Assembly (NCBI GenBank): GCA_024138015.1
Contig: JAMXBB010000008.1
Location: 7,041,524 to 7,105,523 of the forward strand
DNA: 64,000 bases
From: Lumnitzera littorea
Lineage: Eukaryota; Streptophyta; Magnoliopsida; Myrtales; Combretaceae
Direction of reading: 5' to 3'
The position numbers and the translations under genes are program-made. The notes under the pieces were generated by a model. That model made no database searches. It was not told where the DNA came from and saw nothing but the letters and a program-made list of their open reading frames with translations. How positions within the stretch are numbered: position 1 is the stretch's first letter; the number at the start of each line of letters is the position of its first letter. Of this stretch, positions 23,687-33,840 are shown piece by piece.

Positions 23687-25317
23687 TCAATGACACCCCC
23701 CCCTGTCGTTATTATCACTTTGAGTCACAGTCGAATTCTCAGGTACCTTACTTTCGTCTTCCTCATTCAATTCACCATTAAAATGATTGGTGATATCGAA
23801 AGAAGCATCTTGTACAAGATCTAGTTGTACACCCTCCTTATCAGTATATGGAAATTCAGATTCAGAGAACACAACATCCCTGGATACAAAATATTTTCCT
23901 GTATCAAGATCATAAACTTTCCACCCTTTTTTTCTGAAAGGATATCCTACAAATAAACAACGTTGACTCCTGCTAGCAAACTTGTATTTTTCCCTATTTA
24001 AGTTCCGAGCATAACACAGACACCTAAAAGTTCGAATGTGATTATAACTAGAAGGTTTACCAAACAGTATCTCATAAGGAGTCTTTCCTCCTAATAACTT
24101 AGAAGGAGTCCGATTGATCAAATATGCAGCCGTTAGAACACATTCTCCCCAAAATTTGATGGGAAGATTGGCCTGAAATCTTAAAGCTCTAGCCACATTT
24201 AAAATATGATGATTTTTCCTCTCAACACGTCCATTCTGTTGAGGTGTTCCTACACATGAGGTCTGATGTAAAATTCTATTTCAGAAAAATAATTATGCAA
24301 GCAAGCAAATTCAGTCCCATTATCACTTCTAACTATCTTCACATCTTTTTGAAATTGTCTTTTAGTCATGGCAAAGAAATTACGCATGACAAGTTCCACT
24401 TCTGTTTTTTCAGTTAACAAATATATCCATACACCCTTAGAAAAATCATCAACAATGGTAAAGAAATACGAGGTCCCACAAGAAGCATTAACACGATAAG
24501 GTCCCCACAAATCACAATGAATTAATTCAAAAATTTCATTTACTTTAGTGTCACTAGAAACAAAAACTTCTCTTGTTTGTTTAGCTCTCAAACAAAATTC
24601 AATTGAACATGCCACAATTCAACAAAATTCAATTGAACATGGTTTATTTTTTACTGAACTATTACTAAATTCAACTTAAGGAAGAGATTCTACAATTTTT
24701 GCAGATGAATGCCCCATCCTCCTATGCCATAATTCAAAAGAATCTACATGGCTTGTCTTGCATGCTTGGACTGATATTGCTGACTTCAAATAATAAAGTC
24801 CCTTGCACTGTTCACCCGCTCCAATCACCATCCTCAAGGTGCGGTCTTATATAACACAAATTTTATCAGTAAATTGAACATTACAATTAGAGCCATCAAG
24901 CAATTGCGACACATATATCAAATTACAATTCAAATTTGGAACATAGAGAACATTGTTTAGTTTGATATGTTTTCTCAAGCAAACTGATCCCTCCTTCAAT
25001 GCCATCACCTGCTCTCCATTAAGTAATTCAATTGAACATGCCACAATTTCTTTCAAATTTGTTAAACATTCTAAAGTACCTATCATATGTTGTGAAGCAT
25101 CGAAATCAATAATCCAATTCAGATTATCCTTACCATTCATCTTCTCACTAGTACCCGGTTTGCACATGTTCAAAAAATTGAGAAAGAATGACCATTATTC
25201 TGCTGTCAAGGTCCTAAAAGCTGTAATTTCTTCCGTTGCTGCCATTGATGATGATGGCTGCCCAATTACATGGGCTGTATTCACCTTTGGCATATTACTT
25301 TGCCCACAACCTACACT
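23687..25317 (-). pseudogene. Copia protease and integrase, defective
   Basis: The protease active site appears as DFDAS near 25100 where the family has D(S/T)GAS, so it has lost the catalytic Ser/Thr and the Gly. Next comes the GAG-pre-integrase motif LWHRRMGHSS (about 24720) and the integrase core: HCDLWGPY (first Asp), VRSDNGTEF (second Asp), then the third acidic residue in NGRVERKNH, reached only after a 1-nt deletion near 24280. The zinc-finger end is disturbed by a 30-bp tandem duplication at 24591-24641 that brings in a stop. Other stops lie near 25181 and at 24847-24849. Protease would mature the polyprotein and integrase would insert the DNA; neither can be active here. Confidence 0.85.
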
Positions 25318-26208
25318 CTATCCCCCTCGTCCATGTCCAACCCCTTTGGGTCGGTCACCCCACCATTCCGGATATCTAATGAGCTGAAAACAAGTTTTAG
25401 AATCATGTCCCTCTCGTTTGCAGTGTGAGTAAATGGCAGATTTGTCTTTCACTTCTGTTTTATACTCCCGCCCTCCTCTATTGGTCTGTACTGCAAAACT
25501 CACAACTTCTCCATGTTCTTCTTTCCCTCGTGAGATGTTTCTAATACGTTCTTCTTGGCATACCAACGAGTATGCCTTATTCAAGTTTGGCAATGGTTCT
25601 GTGCTCAAAATATTGGAACGAACTGCTCCATATAATGCATCTTTCAACCCCATCAAAAATTGATGAAGCCTCTCTTCTTCTCGTTTCTTGTTAAGTTCAA
25701 CTGCAATATTACAATTGCATCTTCCACAATGGCAGATGGGAATTTGCTCATAATTCGCAAGCTCTTCCCAGAGTTGTTTCAATTTCCTATAATAAGTCAC
25801 AATTGACATACCTCTCTGTTTGCAGTTGGCAAGTTCTGCCTTGATCTGCTGAACACGAGGTCCATTAGCGATAGAGAATCGCTTTTTGATATCTTCCCAT
25901 AAATCCTTTGCAATCTCCATATATGTTATGGTAGATCGCAGTGTTGGCTCGATTGTGTTTAGCATCCATGAAACCAACATTGAATTCACAATCCACCAAT
26001 CCTCTAATTCAGTGGAATCATTAGCAGGTTGATTAATCGTTTCATCAATAAATCCAAATTTCTTCTTGGCCCTCAACGACGTTCGCATCGCTCGAGCCCA
26101 TTCATCATAATTGTCTCCTTTTAATTGCACCTGAGTAATTATATTACCAGGATTATCACTCGAAGTCAATAGGTAAGGGGAGACTGGTTTCTTTCCTTTG
26201 CTAGTCAT
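25318..26208 (-). pseudogene. Copia gag (capsid/nucleocapsid), truncated by stop
   Basis: The ATG at 26208 lies 39 bp inside the primer-binding site and opens a 296-codon frame. It carries a Copia gag core (YDEWARAMRTSL, DLWEDIKKRF, LKQLWEEL, then HQFLMGL) and a Cys cluster CHCGRCNC. The CCHC zinc knuckle near the end reads YSHCKREGHDSKTC, so its first Cys is a Tyr. The frame runs further upstream into the 5' LTR, but that part is non-coding LTR. The TAG at 25318-25320 is followed by matching polyprotein in the same frame, so it is a nonsense change and not the natural end. Gag would form the virus-like particle that packages the RNA. Confidence 0.85.
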
Positions 26209-26229
26209 AGCGTTTTTTTTTTCTTTTTT

Positions 26230-26247
26230 AATCAGGCTTTGATACCA
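26230..26247 (-). promoter_or_regulatory. Primer-binding site of the Copia element
   Basis: On the minus strand TGGTATCAAAGC directly follows the 5' LTR. It is complementary to the 3' end of initiator methionine tRNA with one difference from the usual TGGTATCAGAGC. Confidence 0.88.
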
Positions 26248-26495
26248 TATAAAATTTTGAGAAGAAAATTTCTGTATATATATATTCATATTACAGGCCA
26301 AAGATGGCTAATATATATATAACATAAACGCACTAACTAAGTTTCTAAACATAGAAAACAAATATTCTAAATATATTTTTTACATAATTGACAGATATTT
26401 ACAGATCCTAAAATATTCTAATACTTTCTAAATATAAAAAATATCCTAAATATACTCTTTACATAATTGACAGATATTCCTAAAATATTCTAATA
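26248..26495 (-). repeat. 5' LTR of the Copia element
   Basis: A 248-bp terminal repeat with the same TA...TA ends as the 3' LTR. It would hold the element promoter, directing transcription leftward, away from CHX copy 1. Confidence 0.9.
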
Positions 26496-26619
26496 CATGT
26501 CAATTGGAATCAAACACTAAAGGTAGTAATTATTTAAAAATTCACTACGAGTATTATTAAATATATATATATAATTGATAATTATATAATTTGTGTCCGT
26601 TTTGTCTCCTCGTACTCCC

Positions 26620-28685
26620 TAGCACGAAAAGAGTAATGGCAAAAGCGGAATTTCATTGATGGCGATTCTATTTAAACGGAAGGCCACTTCAAAACCGAAC
26701 TGCTTGTCTTATTGGTTTCTGTCACACACACACACACTCTCTCTCTCTCTCTCTCTCGCAAATTATACCTGCGAGCTTAACACAGCGCCTTGTTGCTTGC
26801 AATACGTGCATATAACCATAACAGCCTACACCTACACTCATTACACATACATATATGTACAGAGAAATAACCAATGTATTTGAGTAAGGTTTGATCAGAG
26901 TTTTGGTCGATATTCAGGTATCTCTCTCGCTCTGTGTATGACGGTCCGCCGATAAGACCGTAGAATAATTAGTTATAATGAAGATATAGTGTTTACTATA
27001 TTACACTTTGCATATTGACGTGTAATTTTGAGAGTTATGTAGAGATTTCGTTGGTTTATTATTATTAGTTTTTGTTTTTCAGATAGTAGTAATTAAGATT
27101 ATCAGTATATAAATTAGTTTATCAAGTTTTGTGTCTACATAAGTTTCTATGTTCATATGGTCCATAGGAGTGTATGGTTTGTGTGACAAAAGTTCTGTGA
27201 ATCCTTTGGGTGTTTCTGTCTCTATAGAAATTACATGTTGCCAGGTATATTGATGGAAAAGTAAAAGTGGTATCTATATTACATATTTGTCATATGTAAC
27301 TGTGACGAGACTTGTTGCATAGAGAAGTATCGAAATTGATTCAAATGGTTTTGAAGATCACTCTTACTTTGTATGGCTTGAAGCAACGTGTTCCACATAT
27401 AAATACCTTATTTTTTTTTTTTCTTTTTTTTGGGAGGAGGGGTTGGGGTGGTTAATTGTATGGAATAGGATGCCACGGAATATAGAGGTTATGGTGGTGC
27501 TTTCAAATTGATTTGAGGGTTTTCCTCAAAAGGAAATTTCCTCAAGTTTTTTGGATTCAAGTATAAAATGATCGTGTGTTTAAAGAAGAAAATCATAGTC
27601 ACATACAAGAGGAAATCAAATGCTTATCCAATTGCAGTGATTTTCTTTTTTTTTTTTTCGATTTTGATTTCAATAGGTGTTTTCTGGTTAATGAAAGCTT
27701 TATATGGGAAGAAAATAAGTATGATGTATTGTAATCCTGATATTTACAACTGGCAAGCTAATATCCCAAATATTCTAATTCTTGATTGATTGTAATATGT
27801 ATTTGAGAATAGCAGATTTTCCAATTCTATTTTATATAGATATATTAAATTTCCAATGGCTCAGAATCCTTCCCAAGGTGATGCTAATAAGAACAACCTC
27901 CCTGGTACACAAATCTATAATAATTTAGCAAATGGCATGTGTGATTTATAAAGTCAACGATCTATGTATTATATGTTGATAATGCAGAGGTCGTGTGAAT
28001 CTATGTTCAGAAGTAATGTTTTGAACACGCAATCTGGGTTCCCTTGTGTTTCCTTCTTTCCTCTACTCTGTTTTTTTTTTTAATTAAATAATTTCTTCAA
28101 TCATCCTTAGTCAAAATCTTGAAGTTAAGTCTTTGTCCAACTTGATGATGATGATGATTGTAGTTTTGGGATCCTTTTTTATCGATTGTTCTTTAGAAGA
28201 AAATGAGGAGTGATGCACTTGGTGTTCTGGCATGTCAGGCAGAACTAAACTGCCATAGGATTTCTTCTGGGCAGTCTGGGATTGCGTGTTATACCCAAAA
28301 GGATTAGTTCTAGTGGTAGTCGTTGAACAAATCAGCCTATGAGAACAATTCTTTCTTTTAATTTTATTTCATTTAGTTTGAGAAATCATGTTGCATTTTA
28401 ATACATCTCACAAACTGAAAGAGCTTGCCAGAGTCATGATTTCGTTGTTAGCAAGAGTTCAGTGAAGATACAGGTATAACCCCAAATTATGATCCCACTT
28501 ACTTCTTTAAGGGCTGGATGGATTCTTTTACTCAGAAATCGGCAAATATATAAGAAGTTTATTAAGTTTACATAATATAGAATATGAATATCCATTGATC
28601 CGTCTATGTTTTTTACTTTATTTCTGCAGGAATTGAATAAGGAATTCCTGGGAGGTGTTTGTGATAAACCTTGTTTTGATGCAAA
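26620..28685 (+). promoter_or_regulatory. Promoter, 5' UTR and probable 5' UTR intron of CHX copy 1
   Basis: Several blocks match the region upstream of CHX copy 2: 26740-26940 with 55905-56095, 28225-28350 with 56390-56515, and 28490-28685 with 56710-56908. A CA/CT microsatellite lies at 26723-26757. A good splice acceptor, TTTCTGCAG ending at 28629, is conserved in position in copy 2 and suggests that the 5' UTR is spliced, with the last UTR exon at 28630-28685. The donor was not fixed; a candidate lies near 26890-26920. Copy 1 has about 1.1 kb between conserved blocks (26.95-28.2 kb) that copy 2 mostly lacks. A 73-codon open frame at 27568-27789 has no recognisable domain. Confidence 0.5.
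26723..26757. repeat. (CA)n(CT)n microsatellite
   Basis: A CA run passes directly into a CT run. In CHX copy 2 the matching place (about 55909-55931) has only an interrupted CT tract. Confidence 0.9.
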
Positions 28686-28744
28686 ATGGCTGCAAATGCT
28701 ACAAATGCAAGTTCATGTCCAGCACCTATGAAGGCCACATCTAA
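28679..28744 (+). promoter_or_regulatory. Overlapping upstream ORF at the CHX copy 1 start
   Basis: An ATG 7 nt ahead of the CHX start codon, in another frame, opens a 21-codon frame that runs into the CHX coding region and ends at TAA 28742-28744. Its context is weak (T at -3, C at +4), while the main ATG has A at -3 and G at +4. The same arrangement and length occur in copy 2. It may lower translation of the main frame; that effect is inferred. Confidence 0.55.
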
Positions 28745-31590
28745 TGGGGTCTTCCAGCATGATAATCCTTTAGACTATGCTCTACCTCTTGCAATCATAC
28801 AGATATGTCTTGTTGTTGCATTGACTCGCCTTCTCACGTTTCTTTTGAGGCCACTGAGACAACCTCGGGTCATTGCAGAGATAGTGGTAAGTTTGTTTCC
28901 CTTTTGCAGTGGCTTTTGGCATAACAGCAAGTTTTCTTTGTTATGTTCATCACATCCTTAAAAATTAAACAAATGAGGATGTTGGAGGAATTTCCTTGCT
29001 GCTTTTAGTAAGATTTTAATGCAATTATCTGATTGTTGACTTAGTTTTAGATTGAATTTCTCAATCTTTTCCTATTTCATTGTTTCTGCTACCTATAAAA
29101 GTTACAACCAACATGATTTGCAATGATCACTCGATGGGACAAATTGAGATGTGTTTTTCCAAGCAAAAAACTCCATTGATTATATTTCACTTTTATCATC
29201 TTTTAAAATTTGCAGCATAGCTGCTGGTTTCAGATAAAGTCATGTCATATTTCTTACTTTGGCAGGGAGGAATATTGCTTGGTCCATCTGTTTTGGGTCG
29301 CAATGAACACTATCTCCAAAAAATTTTCCCTGCTAGAAGCCTTACAGTGTTGGATACTTTGGCCAATCTTGGGCTTCTATTTTTTCTGTTCCTCGTAGGT
29401 CTTGAGTTAGATCCAAAATCTCTTCGCCGGACTGGGAAGAGAGCACTTTGCATAGCGTTAGCAGGAATTAGCCTTCCATTTGTTTTAGGAATTGGGACAT
29501 CCTTTGCTCTTAGTGGAACCATATCCAAAGGAGTAGACAAAGCCCCGTTCCTTGTCTTTATGGGTGTAGCCCTTTCTATCACTGCATTCCCTGTCTTGGC
29601 CCGTATTCTTGCTGAACTTAAGCTTCTAACAACAGACCTTGGTCAAATGGCAATGTCAGCAGCGGCGGTGAATGATGTAGCCGCATGGATCCTCCTTGCT
29701 CTTGCCATTGCTCTCTCTGGAACTGGCCATTCTCCCCTTGTTTCTTTATGGGTTTTCCTGTGTGGAATTGGTTTTCTTATCTGCTGTATATTCATCATCC
29801 CCCCAATCTTTAGATGGATGGCAAAGCGATGTCCAGAGGGTGAACCAGTGGATGAAATGTATGTCTGTGCAACTTTATGTGCTGTTTTGGCTGCTGGATT
29901 TGTCACTGATGTAATTGGAATACATGCTCTTTTTGGTGCTTTTATTATCGGGGTTCTTGTGCCAAAAGAAGGGCCATTTGCTGTCGCACTTGTTGAGAAG
30001 GTAGAGGATCTTGTATCCGGGCTCTTCCTTCCTTTGTATTTTGTGTCAAGCGGATTGAAGACAAATATTGCAACAATTAGAGGTGCTCAATCATGGGGTC
30101 TTCTTGTGTTAGTCATATGTACTGCCTGTTTCGGTAAGGTTGTTGGAACTTTAGGTGTGTCCCTTGCTTGCAAAGTCCCTTTTCAAGAAGCGGTAGCATT
30201 GGGGTTCTTGATGAACACCAAAGGTTTGGTGGAGCTCATTGTTCTCAACATTGGTAAGGACAGAAAGGTAAGAACTCAACTGTTATCTTTATATAATACT
30301 CTAACAACTGGAAACAATCTTTCTCGGTACTAAAATATATGTTGCCCTTCAAATTTGCAGGTATTGAATGACCAAACTTTTGCCATAATGGTTTTGATGG
30401 CTGTATTTACAACATTCATTACAACACCTTTGGTCATTGCGGTGTACAAGCCAGCTAAACTACAAAGTAAAAGTAACTACAAGCATAGAACAGTTGAAAG
30501 GAAAGATCCTGATTCACAACTTCGAATCGTTGCTTGTTTCCACAGCATTAGGAACATCCCCACTATGCTTAACCTTATCGAGGCATCACGAGGCATTGAG
30601 AAGAGGGATGGACTTTGCATCTATGCTATGCACCTCATGGAGCTCTCTGAGAGGTCATCAGCTATCTTGATGGTTCACAAGGCAAGAAAGAATGGGCTTC
30701 CTTTCTGGAATAAAGGGCTAGACACTGATAATCAAATTGTTGTAGCTTTTGAGGCGTTCCGACAGCTTAGTCATGTGCTGATTCGTCCAATGACAGCAAT
30801 TTCAGCAATGTCCAACATACACGAGGACATATGTGCCAGTGCCGAGACGAAAAGGGCTGCAATTATAATCCTCCCATATCACAAGCATCAGAGACTTGAT
30901 GGAGCATTGGAGACAACTCGTAATGAGTTCCGTTGGGTCAATAAGAGGGTTTTGGAGCATGCACGATGCTCAGTTGGTATACTGGTCGACCGTGGATTCG
31001 GTGGAGGCTCCCATGTATCGGCTAGCAATGTTTCTTCCACCATAGCAGTCTTATTTTTTGGGGGTTGTGATGATCGTGAAGGTCTGGCATACGGAAAGCA
31101 CATGGCAGAGCATCCTGGTATTAGTTTAGTTGTTATGAGGCTCATGGTGAGCCCTGATGTTCATGGCGAGATTACCCAAGTCAATATGGAGGATAAATCA
31201 AACAAATTGATTTCAACTGACGAAAAGTTTCTTGAGGAATTCAAGGATACCATTTCTGATGAGACCTCAGTCAAATATGAAGAGAAGCAAGTGAAATCTC
31301 CGAGTGAAGCAGTCGACATAATCGAGGAAGTTAGTCATTGCAATCTAGTCATAGTTGGTAGAATGCCAGAGGGCCAGCTAGCTGCAGCTCTGAATGGATA
31401 TGGAAAAAGTGATTGCCCCGAACTCGGTCCTGTTGGCGGTCTATTAACAAGTTCAGATATATCCGTTCCGGCCTCGGTCTTGGTAGTTCAACAATACCAT
31501 GCTCAGAGATCTTCTGTTGCTGTATCCTCCTCAAAGGCTGTGGTCTTACCCGAGGAATCAGAAATGGAAGACACAGATAGGGTCGGCTAG
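28686..31590 (+). CDS. Cation/H+ antiporter, CHX17-CHX20 clade (copy 1)
   Basis: Three coding exons, 28686-28886, 29266-30267 and 30361-31590, with GT-AG introns of 379 and 93 bp in phase 0, encode 810 residues, a usual length for plant CHX proteins. Residues 1-430 are the Na+/H+ exchanger domain with multiple membrane spans. AAAVNDVAAW holds the Asn203-Asp204 ion-binding pair, and NTKGLVE includes Lys386, conserved in this clade. Residues from about 430 form the soluble CHX tail (NIPTMLNLIEASRG, ELSERSSAILMVHK, LVDRGFGGGSHV, ECPELGPVG-like CPELGPVG). The N-terminal CPAPMKATSNGVFQ is close to Arabidopsis CHX18. Known members exchange K+ for H+ on prevacuolar, Golgi-related or plasma membranes and tune pH and K+ in endomembranes. 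No defects are seen. Exact orthology within CHX16-CHX20 was judged by eye. Confidence 0.93.
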
Positions 31591-31800
31591 GTGGTTGTTT
31601 TACGTCTTTGTAAGATGGTGTAAATATAGGAATAACCGATGATGGTGAAACTTTTATCCGATGCCTTTTTGTTACCCCATTTGAAAGTGCCGTGAAAGTG
31701 TCGCATTTGTAACCTTCATGGTGGACGAGCTTCTTAAATGTGAAATGTCCTCCATGTTCAATTCCTACATAAAATTTTCTGTCTGTTTATGAAACCTTTT
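31591..31800 (+). other. Probable 3' UTR of CHX copy 1
   Basis: Non-coding DNA follows the TAG. Similarity to the region downstream of copy 2 fades within tens of bases, so the right edge of the duplication lies near here. No unambiguous AATAAA signal was found. Confidence 0.35.
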
Positions 31801-31978
31801 TCTTCAATTTTTAAAATTCCATGAAACATATAACACTAGGGCCTAGAATTGGTAAGAAAAAGATTTTGGGTTGTAATATATTGTCTCTATAAGTTTGTTA
31901 CAGACAAGCATGACGATAGATATCAAAGCCAAAACATTGGGAAAGTGTGTGCTTTTTAAAACTTTAACATAAACTTTG

Positions 31979-32200
31979 TTAGTTGAGTAAAAAACCAGCG
32001 CATATGGCTCTAGACATATAAAACAAAAGCACTAAGAAAGCCATAAAACAGCCAAAGCTAAGGAAGTTTAATATGTAATTGGTGCTCTTTCCTTGCGTCA
32101 TGAAATCTGTATGGAAGGATGGCATTACCTGGGGTAGCTGGTTCTTGCGGGCATTATATTTGTTGTTATTGAGACTTATTGTTGAATTTGAACTTTGCAT
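31979..32200 (-). CDS. Possible small single-span membrane protein
   Basis: A 73-codon frame read leftward, convergent with CHX copy 1 and ending about 390 bp beyond its stop. Residues 1-40 are polar, rich in Asn, Ser, Gln and Lys. Residues about 44-70 form one hydrophobic segment (ILNFLSFGCFMAFLVLLFYM) followed by SRAICAGFLLN. The ATG has A at -3. Codon use and the clean N-polar/C-hydrophobic layout are more gene-like than other short frames here. I recognise no family, and no counterpart lies next to CHX copy 2. It may be a C-terminally anchored membrane peptide or a chance frame. Confidence 0.35.
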   Translation of the reverse strand: MQSSNSTISLNNNKYNARKNQLPQVMPSFHTDFMTQGKSTNYILNFLSFGCFMAFLVLLFYMSRAICAGFLLN

Positions 32201-32539
32201 TGTAATGTTTAAGTATTAAGACATACATTTTTGTTAATTACTGAAGACAAATAAAAATCACTTGGTATCATGGATTTGGTTAATTAGATCATTTATAGAC
32301 TGATATTTTTTCTGCAAGTTTTAATGCTATAGTCGGTAGTCACCAAGAGGTTGTTAACTATAATAATACACATTAAAAATATAATATGACAGAGCTTTCA
32401 CATAGTCAATATTGCTGCAATAATTCTGTCTAAGTTGAGGTTAGCATTCAACTACTTCTTAAATTAACTTAGTTAATCGAAAACTATTTGTACTAAATTT
32501 AGACGTGTATAAGCATATAGATAACTCTAACGTACATAT

Positions 32540-32650
32540 ATCCGAGAGGTTAGTCTAATGGTTAAGATTTAAGATACCTATAACAATTTATATGAGTTCA
32601 AATCCCATTATAAAAATACTTTTGATTATATTATCTATATAGCGTAAATT
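32540..32650 (+). mobile_element. tRNA-derived SINE-like remnant
   Basis: An A-box-like TAGTCTAATGGT (32551-32562) and a B-box-like GTTCAAATC (32596-32604) are spaced as in a tRNA-derived polymerase III promoter, followed by AT-rich sequence. There is no full cloverleaf, so it is a SINE head or tRNA relic and not a tRNA gene. Confidence 0.5.
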
Positions 32651-32659
32651 ATTGTTATC

Positions 32660-33077
32660 CGGTATGGTCATAATATAACCATATCATTCCGTCATTAAAA
32701 AAATTAATAAAAAAAGTATAACGTGTGTATAGAAAAGTTGAAAAATGAAAAAAGAAAAAAATATATCACGGATATGACGGTTGCTTAGTATGTATTAGAA
32801 GACTCCGAATTGATCAAACATGTCAATTGTCTTTGACTTAATTAGACAATAATGAAATTACAGTCGATCGTTATTATTTTGAAGGATCCCTTTGGGTTTA
32901 CGTCTATTTAGTGTTTAATATTTTGGTAGGCTGTTATAGATGAGTATGAACCAGCGGTGTCATATGTGTACGACGATCTGTAAAATGATCGTGTCTTTTT
33001 CTTAAGGATTTTAATGTAGAATACACTATACTACTGCCACTTGCTAGAAATCAGCAACAGGAAAGGGAATATATATA
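32660..33077. other. Unassigned DNA before contig join
   Basis: No gene or element recognised. Confidence 0.45.
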
Positions 33078-33078
33078 N
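33078..33078. other. Single-N gap (contig join)
   Basis: One N, immediately followed by the left arm of a perfect inverted repeat. It probably stands for a gap of unknown size. Confidence 0.85.
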
Positions 33079-33208
33079 CAGACGTATTACACTATGGATC
33101 CGCTGCAGATTGATTCCTTAAATTCGGGTTTGTTTCTTATTTGAATATGCAAATAACCTCTGAACGTGGTCGAAAGGACGGCATATAGCAATGATTTTGA
33201 GATTTTAA
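33079..33208 (+). repeat. Left arm of 130-bp perfect inverted repeat
   Basis: Begins CAGACGTATTACACTATGG directly after the N and is a perfect reverse complement of 33362-33491. It contains adjacent BamHI (GGATCC) and PstI (CTGCAG) sites. Confidence 0.9.
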
Positions 33209-33361
33209 AAATATATTAGGTGTAAGGTATTTTTTTATTCAAAATGAAAGTATATGTTTTAAACTATTAGTTAAGTTTGGAAAATTCCTTACACTTCTAA
33301 ATATAGTTTTATATCTCCATAAGTTTTGAAAAATTTATGATACATACGTCCTAAATTGTTA

Positions 33362-33491
33362 TTAAAATCTCAAAATCATTGCTATATGCCGTCCTTTCGA
33401 CCACGTTCAGAGGTTATTTGCATATTCAAATAAGAAACAAACCCGAATTTAAGGAATCAATCTGCAGCGGATCCATAGTGTAATACGTCTG
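33362..33491 (-). repeat. Right arm of 130-bp perfect inverted repeat
   Basis: Perfect inverted copy of 33079-33208, separated from it by 153 bp of AT-rich DNA. Perfect identity beside a gap suggests a chimeric read or assembly fault, or else a very young inverted duplication. Confidence 0.9.
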
Positions 33492-33839
33492 AAAGCAATT
33501 ATTTTTTCTCTCAGTTATGACTTTTCTTTGGTCAACGTCGATATCTTCGATCTGGTTAAAGAATATTCGTTAAAGTCCCGTACCGAAATAATTTAATAAA
33601 GTAGCGTTTGATGTCAAAGGATCGAGACATAATTTTTATAGTATTAAATTAGATAAAAAAATTTATTTTATATTTAGTTTATAATTTTACTTAGTGATTA
33701 AATAAAAATTTGATTGATAAACCGGACAAAAAGCTCAAATTTTATTTTTTCTATATCATGATACAAAAATGAAATTCATTAGACAAGTAATAAAAATATT
33801 TAACATTCTTAAAAATATCCATCAATATTATAATATTGA
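33449..33839 (+). repeat. 391-bp direct repeat, first copy (contig end)
   Basis: Matches 33841-34231 at a constant offset of 392 with one mismatch (33834 T against A) a few bases before the N. This is what unmerged overlapping contig ends look like. Confidence 0.9.
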
Positions 33840-33840
33840 N
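33840..33840. other. Single-N gap (contig join)
   Basis: One N between two nearly identical 391-bp sequences. Confidence 0.85.

Larger units (their letters stand above)
21646..26495 (-). mobile_element. Complete but defective Copia LTR retrotransposon
   Basis: A 4850-bp element on the minus strand flanked by perfect 5-bp target duplications, CATGT at 21641-21645 and 26496-26500. On its own strand the order is 5' LTR (26495-26248), primer-binding site, gag, protease, integrase, reverse transcriptase, RNase H, polypurine tract and 3' LTR (21911-21646). Integrase before reverse transcriptase identifies Copia. The LTRs begin TATTAG and end TTTATA instead of TG...CA; primer site and polypurine tract abut these ends exactly, which supports the boundaries. 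By hand alignment the LTRs differ at about 19 of 248 positions, mostly transitions. Stops and frameshifts disable the polyprotein. Its right end is about 2.2 kb upstream of the CHX copy 1 start, and its own transcription would run away from that gene. Confidence 0.92.

Noticed and set aside
24953..25387. 144-codon plus-strand frame in the Copia element
   Set aside because: It is antisense to gag and protease and has no recognisable domain.
26209..26301. N-terminal extension of Copia gag
   Set aside because: These codons run through the 5' LTR and primer-binding site, so the start was set at 26208.
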